Origin: Parus major
Lineage: Eukaryota > Chordata > Aves > Passeriformes > Paridae
NCBI RefSeq assembly: GCF_001522545.3
Contig: NC_031776.1
Location: 27,291,634-27,355,633 of the forward strand
DNA: 64,000 bases
Direction: 5' to 3'
Shown here: positions 39,101 through 51,125 of the stretch, piece by piece
Layout: each line of letters opens with the position of its first letter
Numbering within the stretch: the first letter of the stretch is position 1
Position numbers and translations under genes: made by a program
The notes under the pieces: generated by a model
Seen by the model: the letters and a program-made list of their open reading frames with translations, nothing else
Told to the model about the DNA's origin: nothing
Databases searched by the model: none

Positions 39101-42100
39101 CTGCCCCTTCTGATCCTCCTCACCTAATGCTAAGTACTAGATTATTTCACAATTCCCTCAGGACCCTGACACCATGAAGTGATAAAGTCAAGTAAGTAAT
39201 CACGAGCAGGGGTTTCCTTTATCTGTCTTCTCTAATGTTAGAGGAGACCAGCATGTTTGACAAGCCCTTTGCCCAGCTCAGGCAACTCAAAGTACAGAAC
39301 TGGATGTTTGGGTTCCCCATTTAGGGAGAACTGGATATTTCAGGAAAGTGGTGCTCCAGACTCACATGCCATAACAGGGAGTCACCTACATCCCACTGTT
39401 AGTTTTGTACGTGAAAGTCTCCAAGACCCCATTTCTCCCTTGGATACAGGAATGAGAGCTGAGCACTGGATGTCTTCATGTAAACATGAGACCCTGACAG
39501 AGAGACACCTGATTGAGCACTGAATGTGAGATTCACTCTGAAGATTTCTTTGGTATATGTGTCAAGCTAGAAGGAGGTCATGCTGTCCCTGCTCAGCTTT
39601 AATTAACAGTTTATTCAGCCAGGAAAAATGAAAGATGCCCTCACTCAGTTAAAGAACATTTACAATTATGGTACCCACCTTCCTGCACTATCTGGCTGAT
39701 CTAAGTGAAGGCACTCCCTAAATGCAGTCAGAAAGCAAATGCCATGGGAGCAGAAGGAAAACATGACATCACAGCCCCATGGTTAAAAGACTCTCATGGA
39801 TGTGGAAGAGCTCAGTACGAGGTATCATTCCAAGAAGCATTAAACAACTGAAGTGCCTGGAACTACATCTAGGTTCAAGGAGCTCTCCTCCCTACGGATG
39901 TGGTTATTGCAATGGCATGGGCTGTTGAAAAATCAGGACTGAAGCATGCAATTCTGATGAATGATGGCAATAAATTAGCATGTGATGAGTCTTCATCTTT
40001 TAAAGGCAGCTCTCTCCACTCATCTCTAGTGCTATGGATCTTTACATTACTTTGAAGAGATGGCAAGATAAGAAACACTGCAAAAGCATTACTGAATACT
40101 ATTTTCTGCTCTCTCCTCTCCTTCAATTTATATTTATCTCATCATTTTGCCAGTGAAAATCTTATTTGATAATCTCTCTAAAGTCTTCTGAAACAATTTT
40201 AGAAACCTGAGTCAACTGGATGTTGAAATTTGACAAGTTTTTGAGAAAAAGAGTTATGCTTAACATGTGATCCAAAAAGGTAGTCTCAGATATTTCAATT
40301 TAAAAAAGATTTTCTCTGTAAAAAAACAACCTAGATTTTCTTTAGACTTTTTTAAGCCCGTCTGTCTTCCCTCAGAGACAGCTGCTCCCTTGTTAGTAGT
40401 AGCAGAAGCAAATAAGTGTAAGCCTCATGACTGATGATAAACACATCATGCCATAGTTTCCCAGAGAAATGAATCTCTAAGATCGAGCACGTCATTATAA
40501 TCACCTTTTAACTTTGAGATTGGAAACTGTACATAAGGAGACAGCATCTCTGAGAGACTAAGAAAGCATAAAATCACCTGGAGCATCTGCCACAGCATCA
40601 GTAATGCTGCATGGCTGTTCAGCATGGAAGCAGCATCTCAGATGTGTCATGCTGATTGAGATACACAGGGAGGTTTATGAAATGCTTTTTTCACTGAGCA
40701 TTAAGTTACCAAATGCCAAACCAGCAAACCCCAGAATCCACTTGTAAGTAAAACAGATATACTTTACTAATGTGTGTGCATGAAGGAAGGAGGCTGTGAA
40801 GGATACCATGACCTCACTGAGTGATAAGCTACACACAGAGCCTGCCTCTCGATGGACTGCTGGGAGTCATCAGGGCATAGGAACTGCAGGCAGATTGATA
40901 AGAGCATCAAAGGAGGCTCTTACCATTTGCATTAATGTAACTGGCTGTGGCACAGGGATGTAGACAAAAGATAATGATGCCAGTAGTTTGTTATATCCAC
41001 TCATTGTTCTTCCTTCTCCTCCCGTAATTAGAGCAACTATACACATAATGCAGTGCAAGATTATATTGCCCAAATTCAGTGTACCAGTCCCAGCAGACAG
41101 TTTCTGTTTAGTTTGTTGTCTTTCAACATGCAGCACAATGCAATATCAGACGCTTAAGATAAACAGCATGGGCTCCTTACCAAGATTCATTACTGATTAT
41201 GCCATCAGCATTGAGCTCTGTTTTTTTCCAAAATGAAACATTTGTTTTCTAGCAAGAGAAACATAGCTATTTCTGTGACAGAGTCCTGTTGAAGCACCCA
41301 GTTTGTAAACAGGGGCAGAATATGTCAGGTCTGTTTAAATCCAGGATGGGATAAGATCACTCAGGTTTTGCTGGAAGGATGTATTCTCTTGTTATCTGGG
41401 ACAGCTCCTGTGTTCTGTCAAGATGCAGGAGTGATGACAAAGTGGCTTGGCAACCATCTTGTCAGCAGCAACAAGAAGAAAGAAAGAATAGCACAGCTTA
41501 GAAAGAAGAGAACGAACACACATTTTCCACCACTGTGACCTTTTCCTCACAGAGGCAGAGAAAGTGCTGTTATCAGGAAGATATTAGAAGGGACCTTGGA
41601 AAAAGAGTGCTGCTTAGCTGACTGGTGGAGATTGTTCTGTCCTCATTTGAAATGTTCAGGAGAACATTCTGAAAGTACAGCAAGGAATTCCTTAAAAAAA
41701 GCATTGTAACTGATGACCCACAAAGGGCAAGGAAAGGTCTTAAGCTGATGTGTTTCATTACAAACCCAACTCTACAATTTTAAACAAAGCAAGTGTAAAG
41801 TACATGGACATTCTGACGTGCAACAACAGTTTTGTAGTGGAACTTTATAACTCGAGGACCACCACTAATTCTCCATATGAGAGCCAGAGATATCTTTCAC
41901 TTGCTTATACAACAAATGAGGCATTATAAAGGCAGAGTTTGCTGAAGCTACCATCAAAGCTAAAAACTAATAGAAAAGGTGGGTGCACTTAAGGATAACA
42001 ACACTAATCATGCTTTCATTGACCTTGAATCAAAGACTAGAGGTGGTGTTTCTTCTGGATTTCAAAGGAAAGTGTAGGCACCCGTGCATGCAGGAGTGCC

Positions 42101-44535
42101 AATCTCACTTGCACCACAGGTCCATATGAGCAGCTCAGAGGTTCCAGTTACTGGATTCCTCACACTTACAAAGTGACAGCTCACTGGGACATAAAATTCA
42201 ATCATGAAATTAAGGAAGTTAAAGAAATTACGTGCCCTACTTTCATTTTATTATAAGATCTATTTCAAAGGGGAAGGTTGGTTTTTTCCCAGCTTGCCTA
42301 ACATGGATTCTTCAGCTGTTTCTGTTTTGCACATCAAAATGCCTTGGTTAAGATTAAGTCAGAATCAGTACTATTTAGCAAGGTGCTATTTGCCAATTCT
42401 TGTTCCCTTGGTTGGTGAAAGAATACAGCTCCCCAATGAGGTTTTTTCACCTACTTTGTTTCCTGCTTTACATTACTTAATTCTGCATGCAAGATAGAGA
42501 GAAATAATGAATTTCCCGGTAACTGAGCCCTCAACCACAAAGCACATCTGTGCCTCAGAGACAGGAGTCTCATTGACCCCATCCAAAGAAATTCAATGTT
42601 GGAAATGAGTTATCACTCAAGAAAAACACCTTTCTACCAGGTGGGGTTTACATTCCAGCTTGAAAACAAACTCCTGCTAAAGGAACAAAGTTTCTGCTTC
42701 AAAAGGATTTTACATCGAGCTGAGCCTGTATGATCACCATTCAAACATGAAGGCTCAATTCTTATTTCTATCAAAGCTGCTTAAGCTCAAAGCTTCCCTA
42801 TGAGAATTTCCTGGTTCCCTATCCAGAGGAAAACAAGACCTACATGCAAGTAGGAATTCAGCATCCTGAAAGAAGCAGAATTTGTCAACTAAATTATTTT
42901 CCAAAGCAAAAAGTTTAAGAGATGAAAACTTCATCCACATGTGAAAGATCTAAATGCTGTAGTGACAATAGTGGGAAACATAGACTCATTCTCTGTTAAA
43001 GACCTTTTCTTGACTAGCAGAATTACATTGCACTCTCTCTGAGTAGTCTGAATCCTCTTGAAATTAAAAAGGGAGTATTTACGATACAAGGTGAAGAAAG
43101 AGACATTCAGGAAAACATTTTAAAGTAAACATGAGAAAGCTCCAGCTTAACTGGTATGGCTGAAACTCAGGGATGATTTATTGATACTCCACTAATACAA
43201 CATTTAGAAATCTTAGTAAGAGGAGCTAGCAGCCACTAATAGCAGCAATATGCAACAGAGTCCAGAAATGATGGCCTATTTCCAGCTCTGCCACTGACTG
43301 GAAGTATGTAATGGTCTGAGTGCCAAGACAGCATCAGTATGAATTACTCATTTTTGCCACTTTAATACAAAGGAAAGATCTCTTTGTAGATTAATAGAAA
43401 CACTGCTAGCTCTTCTTCTGCTTGTCCACAGAAAGTGGGATCTGTTTTTCCCCAATTCATAAACAGAGCTTAAATTTTGCAAAAGTAATTCTCTCACTTT
43501 GTATTACCAACAGGTGCATGAAGACACCATGTATAGGAGTACAAAAGAATTACATATTTCAGCCCCCCCAGTATTTGGCTTTGTTCCAATGACACATACC
43601 ACAAATTCTTAATTTGAATAGACAGGGAAGCAATTTAGCAAGATATTGAAACAGGTATAAAATTTGTTTTCTTCTCTATCTCTTCATCTTCTTCATACGT
43701 AAACAGAGGTTTTAAACTCACCTCTGGTTCCACAGTAAGTCCATCCTCACATTTCACCAATGCTTTTCTTTCTTCCCACTATCACCACAAGTCATTGTCC
43801 ACAGCTTTTTGGACTTTAGTATGAACAATTAGTTTCCTTAATGCCATTGGTCTTCAGTGTGAATTGTTATCTGCTAAAAAGCTGTCTAAGCCCACAAGCA
43901 GCTATCAGAGGAAAAGAAACTTTCAGCTGCAGCAAATACAGTCTGAACAATGACAGATGACAAACTTGAAAGGTTATTTTGTTTTAAGTAAAAGCAACAA
44001 ATTCAACCACCTAAAACTGCATGAAGTAAAGAAAGGCAAGGCATTCTACTCACATTTCTTTTTCTCCTTTGCACAGTTCACCCCAGCCTTTTTCCAGGAG
44101 AAGAGAAGGGAGCTTCTGATTATGGTACCCAAGAAGAAAAAGTTGTAAAATGTCCTTGGGTTGGCCAGCAGGGAAGAAAAAGAGACATTGCACACACACT
44201 GTGTGTCCTGCCCCCATCTAGCAATGCCTATTCCAGAGGTAAAACCTGGCAAACCAAATCTTTCAGCTCAAACAGGAAAGCTTCACAGCTTTTGGGACTA
44301 AGACCTTCAGCACAGAATACCTAGCAGATGTGTGCTCCAAGATGTGACTTCTAGCAGAGTTTGACCACAGGGAAAATAGAGCTGAAGTTTTCAGCTTTCT
44401 TAGCAACTGCTGGACATCCCTAGGCTAGACCACACTAAGCTTTCCCTTTTCATACAAAGAAGAAATGGGAACAATTTTAACACAACAGTAGAGCATTTTA
44501 CATTAAGGGCTCAGGGAAATACCTTTAAATTACCT
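33116..44535. other. Non-coding stretch, no gene recognised
   Basis: About 11 kb with no callable gene or LINE. Visible are a 7-bp-stem, 3-nt-loop hairpin at 33747-33763, a 'tccccattttacaga' string at about 33280 and a 'ccagctctgccactgactgg' string at 43282-43301 that recall MIR but are isolated, and a purine-rich GGAA run near 36848-36869. The frame at 35743-36018 (+, 91 codons, lysine-rich) is purine-driven and taken as chance. Confidence 0.6.
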
Positions 44536-44572
44536 GCAGCAGCCTGCCCTCAAATTTTTATAGTCTGTACAA

Positions 44573-44603
<31 letters not shown>

Positions 44604-44755
44604 CACTGATATCCCAAAATGTATATGGTAATATAGGTGTTCCATGCAAATAACTAAGATGTATCTTCACAACATTTTCTTCCAAGGTAACTTTACCACT
44701 AAAATATAGATATTATTAACACAGTGTCTCTAGGGACACGCTAACAGCAAGACTG
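44536..44755 (+). repeat. Left copy of a 220-bp gap-flanking duplication
   Basis: It begins 'gcagcagcctgccctcaaat', runs into a 25-A homopolymer (44571-44595) and 'gaagaaaac', then 57 bp that differ from the other copy (44605-44661). It ends with 94 bp identical to the other copy, up to 'cagcaagactg', immediately before the N gap. The identity of both outer parts and the position beside Ns point to two contig ends carrying the same locus. Confidence 0.93.
44571..44595. repeat. Poly(A) run, 25 bases
   Basis: A pure A homopolymer in the left copy. The right copy has an interrupted A run with a G at the corresponding place. It is the likely cause of the assembly break. Confidence 0.9.
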
Positions 44756-44770
44756 NNNNNNNNNNNNNNN
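44756..44770. other. Assembly gap (15 N)
   Basis: Fifteen consecutive N bases. The sequence on the right restarts with the same 35 bases that begin the left copy at 44536, so the gap is probably not real missing sequence but an unresolved join. Confidence 0.98.
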
Positions 44771-44990
44771 GCAGCAGCCTGCCCTCAAATTTTTATAGTC
44801 TGTACCAAAAAAAAAAAGAAAAAAAAAAAAAGAAGAAAACCAAACAGGCAGTACAAACACTGGGAAAACAAGTAATCCATATAAAAATCCCTCCAGTATC
44901 TTCACAACATTTTCTTCCAAGGTAACTTTACCACTAAAATATAGATATTATTAACACAGTGTCTCTAGGGACACGCTAACAGCAAGACTG
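44771..44990 (+). repeat. Right copy of a 220-bp gap-flanking duplication
   Basis: The first 35 bases match 44536-44570. Then comes an interrupted A run (about 44806-44831), 'gaagaaaac' (44832-44840), 56 bp unlike the left copy (44841-44896), and the last 94 bp (44897-44990) identical to 44662-44755. Sequence continues uniquely after 44990 ('agggcccact'). Confidence 0.93.
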
Positions 44991-45929
44991 AGGGCCCACT
45001 TACAGGTTTTGGAGTTGCTGTTCTGGGCATTGTATGAGACAAAAAGTAATCTGCTTACATCTAATTTTTAACACAGGAGCTGAGCTGCCCCTGACCTACT
45101 CAATTCTCACCACTAAATTACAGAGAAACAACCAAAGCATGATTTAAATAATTGAGAAATAGAACTACTGGTTAAGCATTCAGCAGCAGCACATGGAAGT
45201 CCAGTTAAAAACAACTAAATGCACAAATCAGCATTGCAGAGAGTCTGCCACTTCTGCTGTTTTTCCTTCTATATGGCTGGAAAGGAGCAGAGCCAGCTCA
45301 TAAAGACATTTCAGACACTTGGTCTTCTGCAAATCCTCTGGAGCCAGGAAACTGCCTGCTGGAAACCTCACTGTAGTTGCAGAACTGTTCCAGGTTCTGG
45401 TTCTCAAGTTCCAGCCCTGCAAATGCTGGAACGAGAGCCTCAGCCCATGCCATCGCCCCACCAACAGGGGAAATAAATATTGTTTCCCACAGATTTACTC
45501 TTTGGTTTGCTGAGATTTACTTTAATTGTTGATTAGAGCTTTTATTTTACAGTTGGGATATTTGTAACTTTTTTCTTCTCTGAGGATTCAGAGGTCAATC
45601 TCTCAGTGTTATTATCATGGGCACTAATACATGTCTTGTCCTCCACCTGCCTAAATACATGGTATTTTATCTGAAATTGCTACAGTATCAGGGTCCTATT
45701 TGGTTCAAAATAATGGAAGTTACTAACATTTTGAAAATTACAGTGAAGAAGGGAAGAGAAAGGAAAGAGCCTGATTTTCTTTGAAAGCCAAGCCAAAAGT
45801 ATCGCAAAACTATTCATATTAATGTTTTTTTGTTTTATACCACCTCCTGAGCTTTAAGCTGGTCCTCTGAATCCCAAGAGCATCCTTTAAGAATGCTGCA
45901 GAAATCCACGTATTTTCACATTTTTTTCA
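44991..45929. other. Non-coding stretch, no gene recognised
   Basis: Short frames on both strands at 45219-45513 overlap antisense and have no recognised domain. Confidence 0.55.
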
Positions 45930-46010
45930 GCATCTTGTTTCCAATATGCTAATTAGAGGGGAAGCAATTAGAACAAAATTAATTTACCCATCTATATTTG
46001 CTGTTCCAAG
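45930..46010. other. Possible conserved non-coding element (weak)
   Basis: A compact block with an octamer-like 'atgctaattag' (45946-45956), 'caattag' (45965-45971) and 'aaaattaattta' (45975-45986). These are cores that POU and homeodomain factors can bind. Such AT-rich cores also occur by chance in AT-rich DNA, so only cross-species alignment can tell. Confidence 0.2.
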
Positions 46011-49000
46011 CTTTCCCCAAATGCTGAAGGAAATTGACAAAGTCAGCATGTCAAAGAGCTATTTCTAGCCTGTCATACAAGGTGTGAAGAAATACATGGC
46101 ATTTGACTGGTTTCTCCTGTCCCTACTAAATTTATGGCTTTAAGCATCAAACTGTCAGAAAGGATGATTGTCACTGACTCTAAATGGTAATTACTTCCTA
46201 CAGCCCATGCAATGATGCTTGTATCACTTTAACTAAGGCATGCTGTCCAGCCCAGCTGCAGACAAAAGAAAAAAATCAAAATTTAAGGACCAAGTCTGTG
46301 TCTGAATTTTATTTCTGCTTCTGCTGGGGTGGCTTGTTTAATGTGCCCTCTTTCTGGATTAACAGAAGCACTACAGCATTGTGGGGTGATATGGGGAAGG
46401 CAGGGGGTGGCTGAAAAGCTCTGTAACCTTCAGGTCACCTTAGTTTTTATCAGAAAGCAGGTCTGGCTAACCTCAGCTTCAAATTTCCACTCCACTCCTA
46501 GCACAAGATCAACAGATACTCATCACTGACTACAACTAGTTTGGATTTTATTTGTAGCCTTACAGATAGAGGCCAGAGGAAACAGCTCAGGTTCAAGGAG
46601 AGGTTTGCTGTCTCACCACCAGTACTGATGGCCTTACAGTTCTTCCAGGGATTTGGTCATCCACACATTTGATAGCTATATCTCTTCTGCTAAGCACTGA
46701 GTAGAAGCAGTTCCAGGAGAAAAACCCCAAACATACTTACAGAATCTCACCCAGTGCAGACAATAAATTTTGTCTCTCCTGTCTGACCCCAACTGGGAAA
46801 ATACACTCTAGATACTGTTTACTTCCAAGATTGTTGTATGAGACAGAGTCAGAAGCTGACCCAGAAGACACAAAACTTCATTATTATTATAATTTTATTT
46901 TTTTTTACTGCACTTGCACAAGGAAATGTGACTGTTTGTATGCCATTTGTTCTCAGCAAAGCTACTTTGGCTGTTCCTCATCTCTGTGTTATGACCCAGC
47001 TTCATGCACACTGTGCTATTATTTCTTTCAGATTTTTCCAGGAACTGAAGCTTGATGGATCTACAATTCCAGTACTTCCCACTCCCCTCTCCCTTTTTTT
47101 AAAAGGCAGGCATTATGTTTGATACTTTCCATCATTCCCTTACCTCAATGACCTCTGAAATATAACTAACACAGTAAGTAGGGGGTTTCAGCCACTTCTT
47201 TAAGTGTTCCAGCAGGCCTTCTCCCGACAGCAAATGGAGCTTTTAAGAAAATGGCTCCTACCAACACTGAGAGAAGCACCCCTGCTCCAGTGCCCAGAGC
47301 ACAGGCTGTCAGCCCCAGGGCATGACAATTTTCCGGCAGTTTCATCAATCACTTCTCTCATCACATGAGAGGGTCACCAGAGGTTTGAATGTAACAGAGT
47401 CACATAGTTGCTCCTGAAACAAAAACTCTGAAAATCCAACAGCCTGAAACAAAAGCCTTGCTAACATCCTGATGTGGTATACATCTAGCTCAACCACCCT
47501 CATGGAAAACAGTGAAACTTCCTTAGCTTGGATGAAACTACATTACCATGAGAACACTTAAAACATTTCATGTAAAAAACCACAAGTTTTTGTAAATGGT
47601 ACTGCATGCTGTCACACAACTGAATACAAGCTAAGATTTATGTTGATGTAAGCCATCATCATAATTCAAAATAAATATTCAGCTGCTAGAAATCCCAGGT
47701 ATAAGCCAAGCCTAACATGTCTCACAGCCAAAAGCAACTTTCCCTTTTAATGTGACCACAGACTTCCACAATTTTCTAAACACTTTGATTTACAATGGAT
47801 ATATACATTGTGTCCAATTTCATATCTATAAAAGAAAAAATAAAACTTCTCAAACTGATTGCAATGAGGTACTTGCAGAAAATTCACACCTAATCTTGCT
47901 GTCAGAAGAATAGCAAATTTGCCAACTCTAATATTTAAGAACCACTCCTCCTTCAGCAGAGAAAGTTTAAAAATATTTGTCTCAAAGAGTTCATGAAGTT
48001 CTGTACATGCATTTGGGAGTTTGTCCTAGGGGACAGAATGAGAAGATGAAAAATATTGTTTTGTACACGAGTTATCGTGGGCTCATCTAGAACACCTTAG
48101 GTTGATGCCAGCCTAGCTGGTTTCCCTGGTAACTAGGGATAATCAACAAGCAAAGTTTGAGCAAAAGTGCCTGCTGCAAAACGATTTACACAAACAAGAA
48201 GCTATTCTGAAAGACTTGCAAAAAGTCATTGAAGAGGAAATGTCAGTATTCCAAGAAACCTCATGCTGCTTTGGCTCTTGAGCAGCCTTGCCTTAATCTA
48301 CAGAGAGCTTGGGAACACAAGCCCACTATTAGTATTTTAAAATCCCTTCACAGGGATTCACACTGGGGCAAGGTCCTAAACGCATCCCCTTAGTTACATA
48401 TTCAAATACAAGAAAATTCTTTAAGCTTCTTCTCAGCATGCTATTGCTTGTCTGCATTGTACTCCAACTTCCCTTGTAGAAGGAGCCCATGTTACCTACA
48501 TATGAGCTTCTGATTCCATTCTGGGGTGTAACCATGAAGTTCCCAAGACTTTCATCCAATTTAATCTTGAGCCAACTACCAGATTCCACCTTTGCATTCT
48601 TTTTCCTGAAAGAATGCAACTGTATTACAATACCTTGCTTATAAAACCTTACAGATTCTGATATGATATTGAGAGGTTTCCAGAAATAGTACTTCTGTTA
48701 AGCCCAAATTTCCTCATTTATTTTTATACTTTGAGTTTAAAATATTTCTACCCTTAACCTTAATAGTAAAAATGGCACAACCCATGGCAATAGTATTTTT
48801 CAGTTATAACGAAGGCAATAAAACACACTAGACACCACACAAAGCCTGTAAATTCAGTTCTATAGGCAGTTCTTCACTATTGATAAATGCTGCTCTTCTG
48901 AAAAAGCCCTTGCTAAACAGATAGTTTTAGGTAAAGGTCCCAAAGGTCAGCATACTTTAGCAGAGATCATTATAGAATGGACAGTTGGAGTAGACTTACA

Positions 49001-51006
49001 TCCATGTGCAACAATTTAGAGGTAGAGCCAAGCCCAGGATCTCGAAACTGGGAAACGGCACCTGAAGCATTCAGCAGTTCCAAATTTCCATCTCCATTTA
49101 AGCATACCACTCTTTCGGGAAAACTGATGAACCTCAGCAATACTGAAGGGTGGAACTGTCAACAGAAGCTATCCTGCTCTGCAGGGTAGCCTAATTTCCT
49201 GCAAAGGCAATGGAAAGAATCCTAATGGTTTCAAGAGGGTACTTGATCACATTTGCATAATGCATCTGTGTAAGTCTGAAATAGCTCCATGGATTTTTGT
49301 TCCTCAGCCCATGCAAGATGCACTGGCTTAAGAAGTAAAGAGTTTGTACAGCATCTGCACAGGCCTTGTCTGTGTAAAGCCTTCTGCAAATTCATTAGTT
49401 TGGAGCCTTGGAGCCTCACAACCTATAACCTCTACAAATATATCCAGAGCAGTCACAGGAAAGGCTTCATTGGATGTCTGATGCTTTTTATTTGCAGAAA
49501 CTATACTGATACCAGGGACTCCCATCCATTTATTTTAGGCTGATCAAACGTAGCCTTTATTTATTTCCTGGTGTATGCTTCTATTGCTATATTAAAGGTC
49601 AATGTTGATAAATATAATTCAAAAAAATCTATTTTTTTTTAATACAGGAGATATGGAGATAAAAGCTACACAGAATTCTACAATCTCTATCGAGTAGTTA
49701 ATTTAAACTGTCTCTGGCAAGGCTTAGAATAAACAAGCCATCCTGTAAAACTGAAGGAAATGTAGGTACTTCCCTATCTTTCCACTGACAGAGGTGAAGT
49801 GCTGCCAGCCGAAATTCAGTTCTCAGTTATGGGTTTGGAGGACTGTAGCCCCCTGACCCTTCTCTGCCATGTTTGTGTATCACCACCAACCACACCACCT
49901 GACAGCAGAAGGTTAAAAAGCTGTAAGTCACCAAGAGTGAAGAAATTAATAGTAAAAGACTTTCAGACATTCTAGAGAAACCTGCCACCCCACTGCTTAA
50001 CAGAGGATCTAAGAATACTGTTCAATTGATTTACCCTTTAAGGGTAATTTAAATTTAAATTAACAGTGCCTCACTTAGTCAATATTGTTACTTGATTACA
50101 AACACGGAAAATAAATTTGGAAAATAAAGTGGAACAATGGAAGATAAAGGGAAATTGGAAAGATACTCAGCCAGTGTTACGGTCATAGGCAGAAGAGCCT
50201 CATCCCATTTCTCTCCATGTTCTCTGTGAGCAAATCGACTGGAGGGAAGGTCCATGAACTTCACAAAACACTGGCAGTTTTTATAAAATGTGTTTTAGGA
50301 AATTCCCATGCAGCAAGGGTTAGGTTACCAAAATGAGTCTCATTTCTCTCTGGAAAAGATAACACTACCTCAAATATTCAATTATGAGCACTGGCACAAG
50401 ATGGGAACATTGTTCAGCATTCTCCTTTGGAGCATGGACTTCCCAACCTGTTTCACAATGGGAAGATGAATTGAAGAAGGAAATCTTTAACAGAGAGCCA
50501 AATATGCAAAAATTTGGGAGCCAAGTTGAATTTAAAAACAACAGCGAATTTGACACACAGAGAAACCAGCAACAGATTACTGGAATGTTTTTTTGTTTAC
50601 CTCAACATGATTTTTAAAAGCTACTTTATTTTTAAACATTCAAATATTACTCCATAGCTAAAGGTAAGAGACACACTCTTTCATGTTTCACACAACTTAA
50701 ACAAGTAAATGAAAGGTAAACAGCTTTAATTGCAACATTCAAGCACATCTTCAGAGATTCTCAGCAACTCTCTGAGATTATTTCACTAGTACAATATCAT
50801 TAATTTCGGAATCTAGTGCTAGGATCTAAGCTCAGCTGCTGCAGCAGTCTAGCTGCCTTTTACATGATGCCAGTATTTTATGTTTTACAAAGTCCATGCT
50901 TTTCTAAGCTCAACAAGACCATTAGCACTTCTGCCAGCATTCCATGAGATAAAACACACTCTTTTCCCAAATGTAAGACTCACTACTAGTAGAAAAAGTG
51001 TTCTAC
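46011..51006. other. Non-coding stretch, no gene recognised
   Basis: It contains a T-rich run with ATT units (46880-46906) and a 9-T run (49632-49640). All frames are short and featureless. Confidence 0.6.
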
Positions 51007-51125
51007 AATTTTCCTCATTTTACAGATAGGGACATCTCTCAGCAATGATGCATCCACTGCAAATCAGAGGTTTAGTGACAACCAGCACAGGAATCCAAGT
51101 CTTCTCCCATATTCCTGCCCCCTGT
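51007..51125 (+). mobile_element. Ancient MIR/L3-type tail
   Basis: It starts 'ttttcctcattttacagata' (51009-51028), the hallmark start of the MIR/L3 3' tail. After a decayed middle it continues 'gcaaatcagaggtttagtga' (51059-51078), 'caggaatccaagtcttctc' (51088-51106) and 'ttcctgccccctg', which follow the usual order (removed-track, 'aatcagaggcagagcc', 'aggtcttctgactcc', 'cccctgct'). It is a short, very old remnant without coding sequence. The family level (MIR versus L3/CR1-like) cannot be settled here. Confidence 0.55.

Noticed and set aside
43270..43325. String 'ccagctctgccactgactgg' like the centre of a MIR
   Set aside because: Isolated; the flanking blocks expected of MIR are not visible.
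44571..44595. Poly(A) as the tail of a processed retrocopy
   Set aside because: No retrocopied gene upstream, no target-site duplication, and it lies in an assembly artefact.
47140..47175. Possible micro-exon on the - strand between an AG and a GTAAGG
   Set aside because: Only about 11 nt between the sites; such pairs are common by chance.
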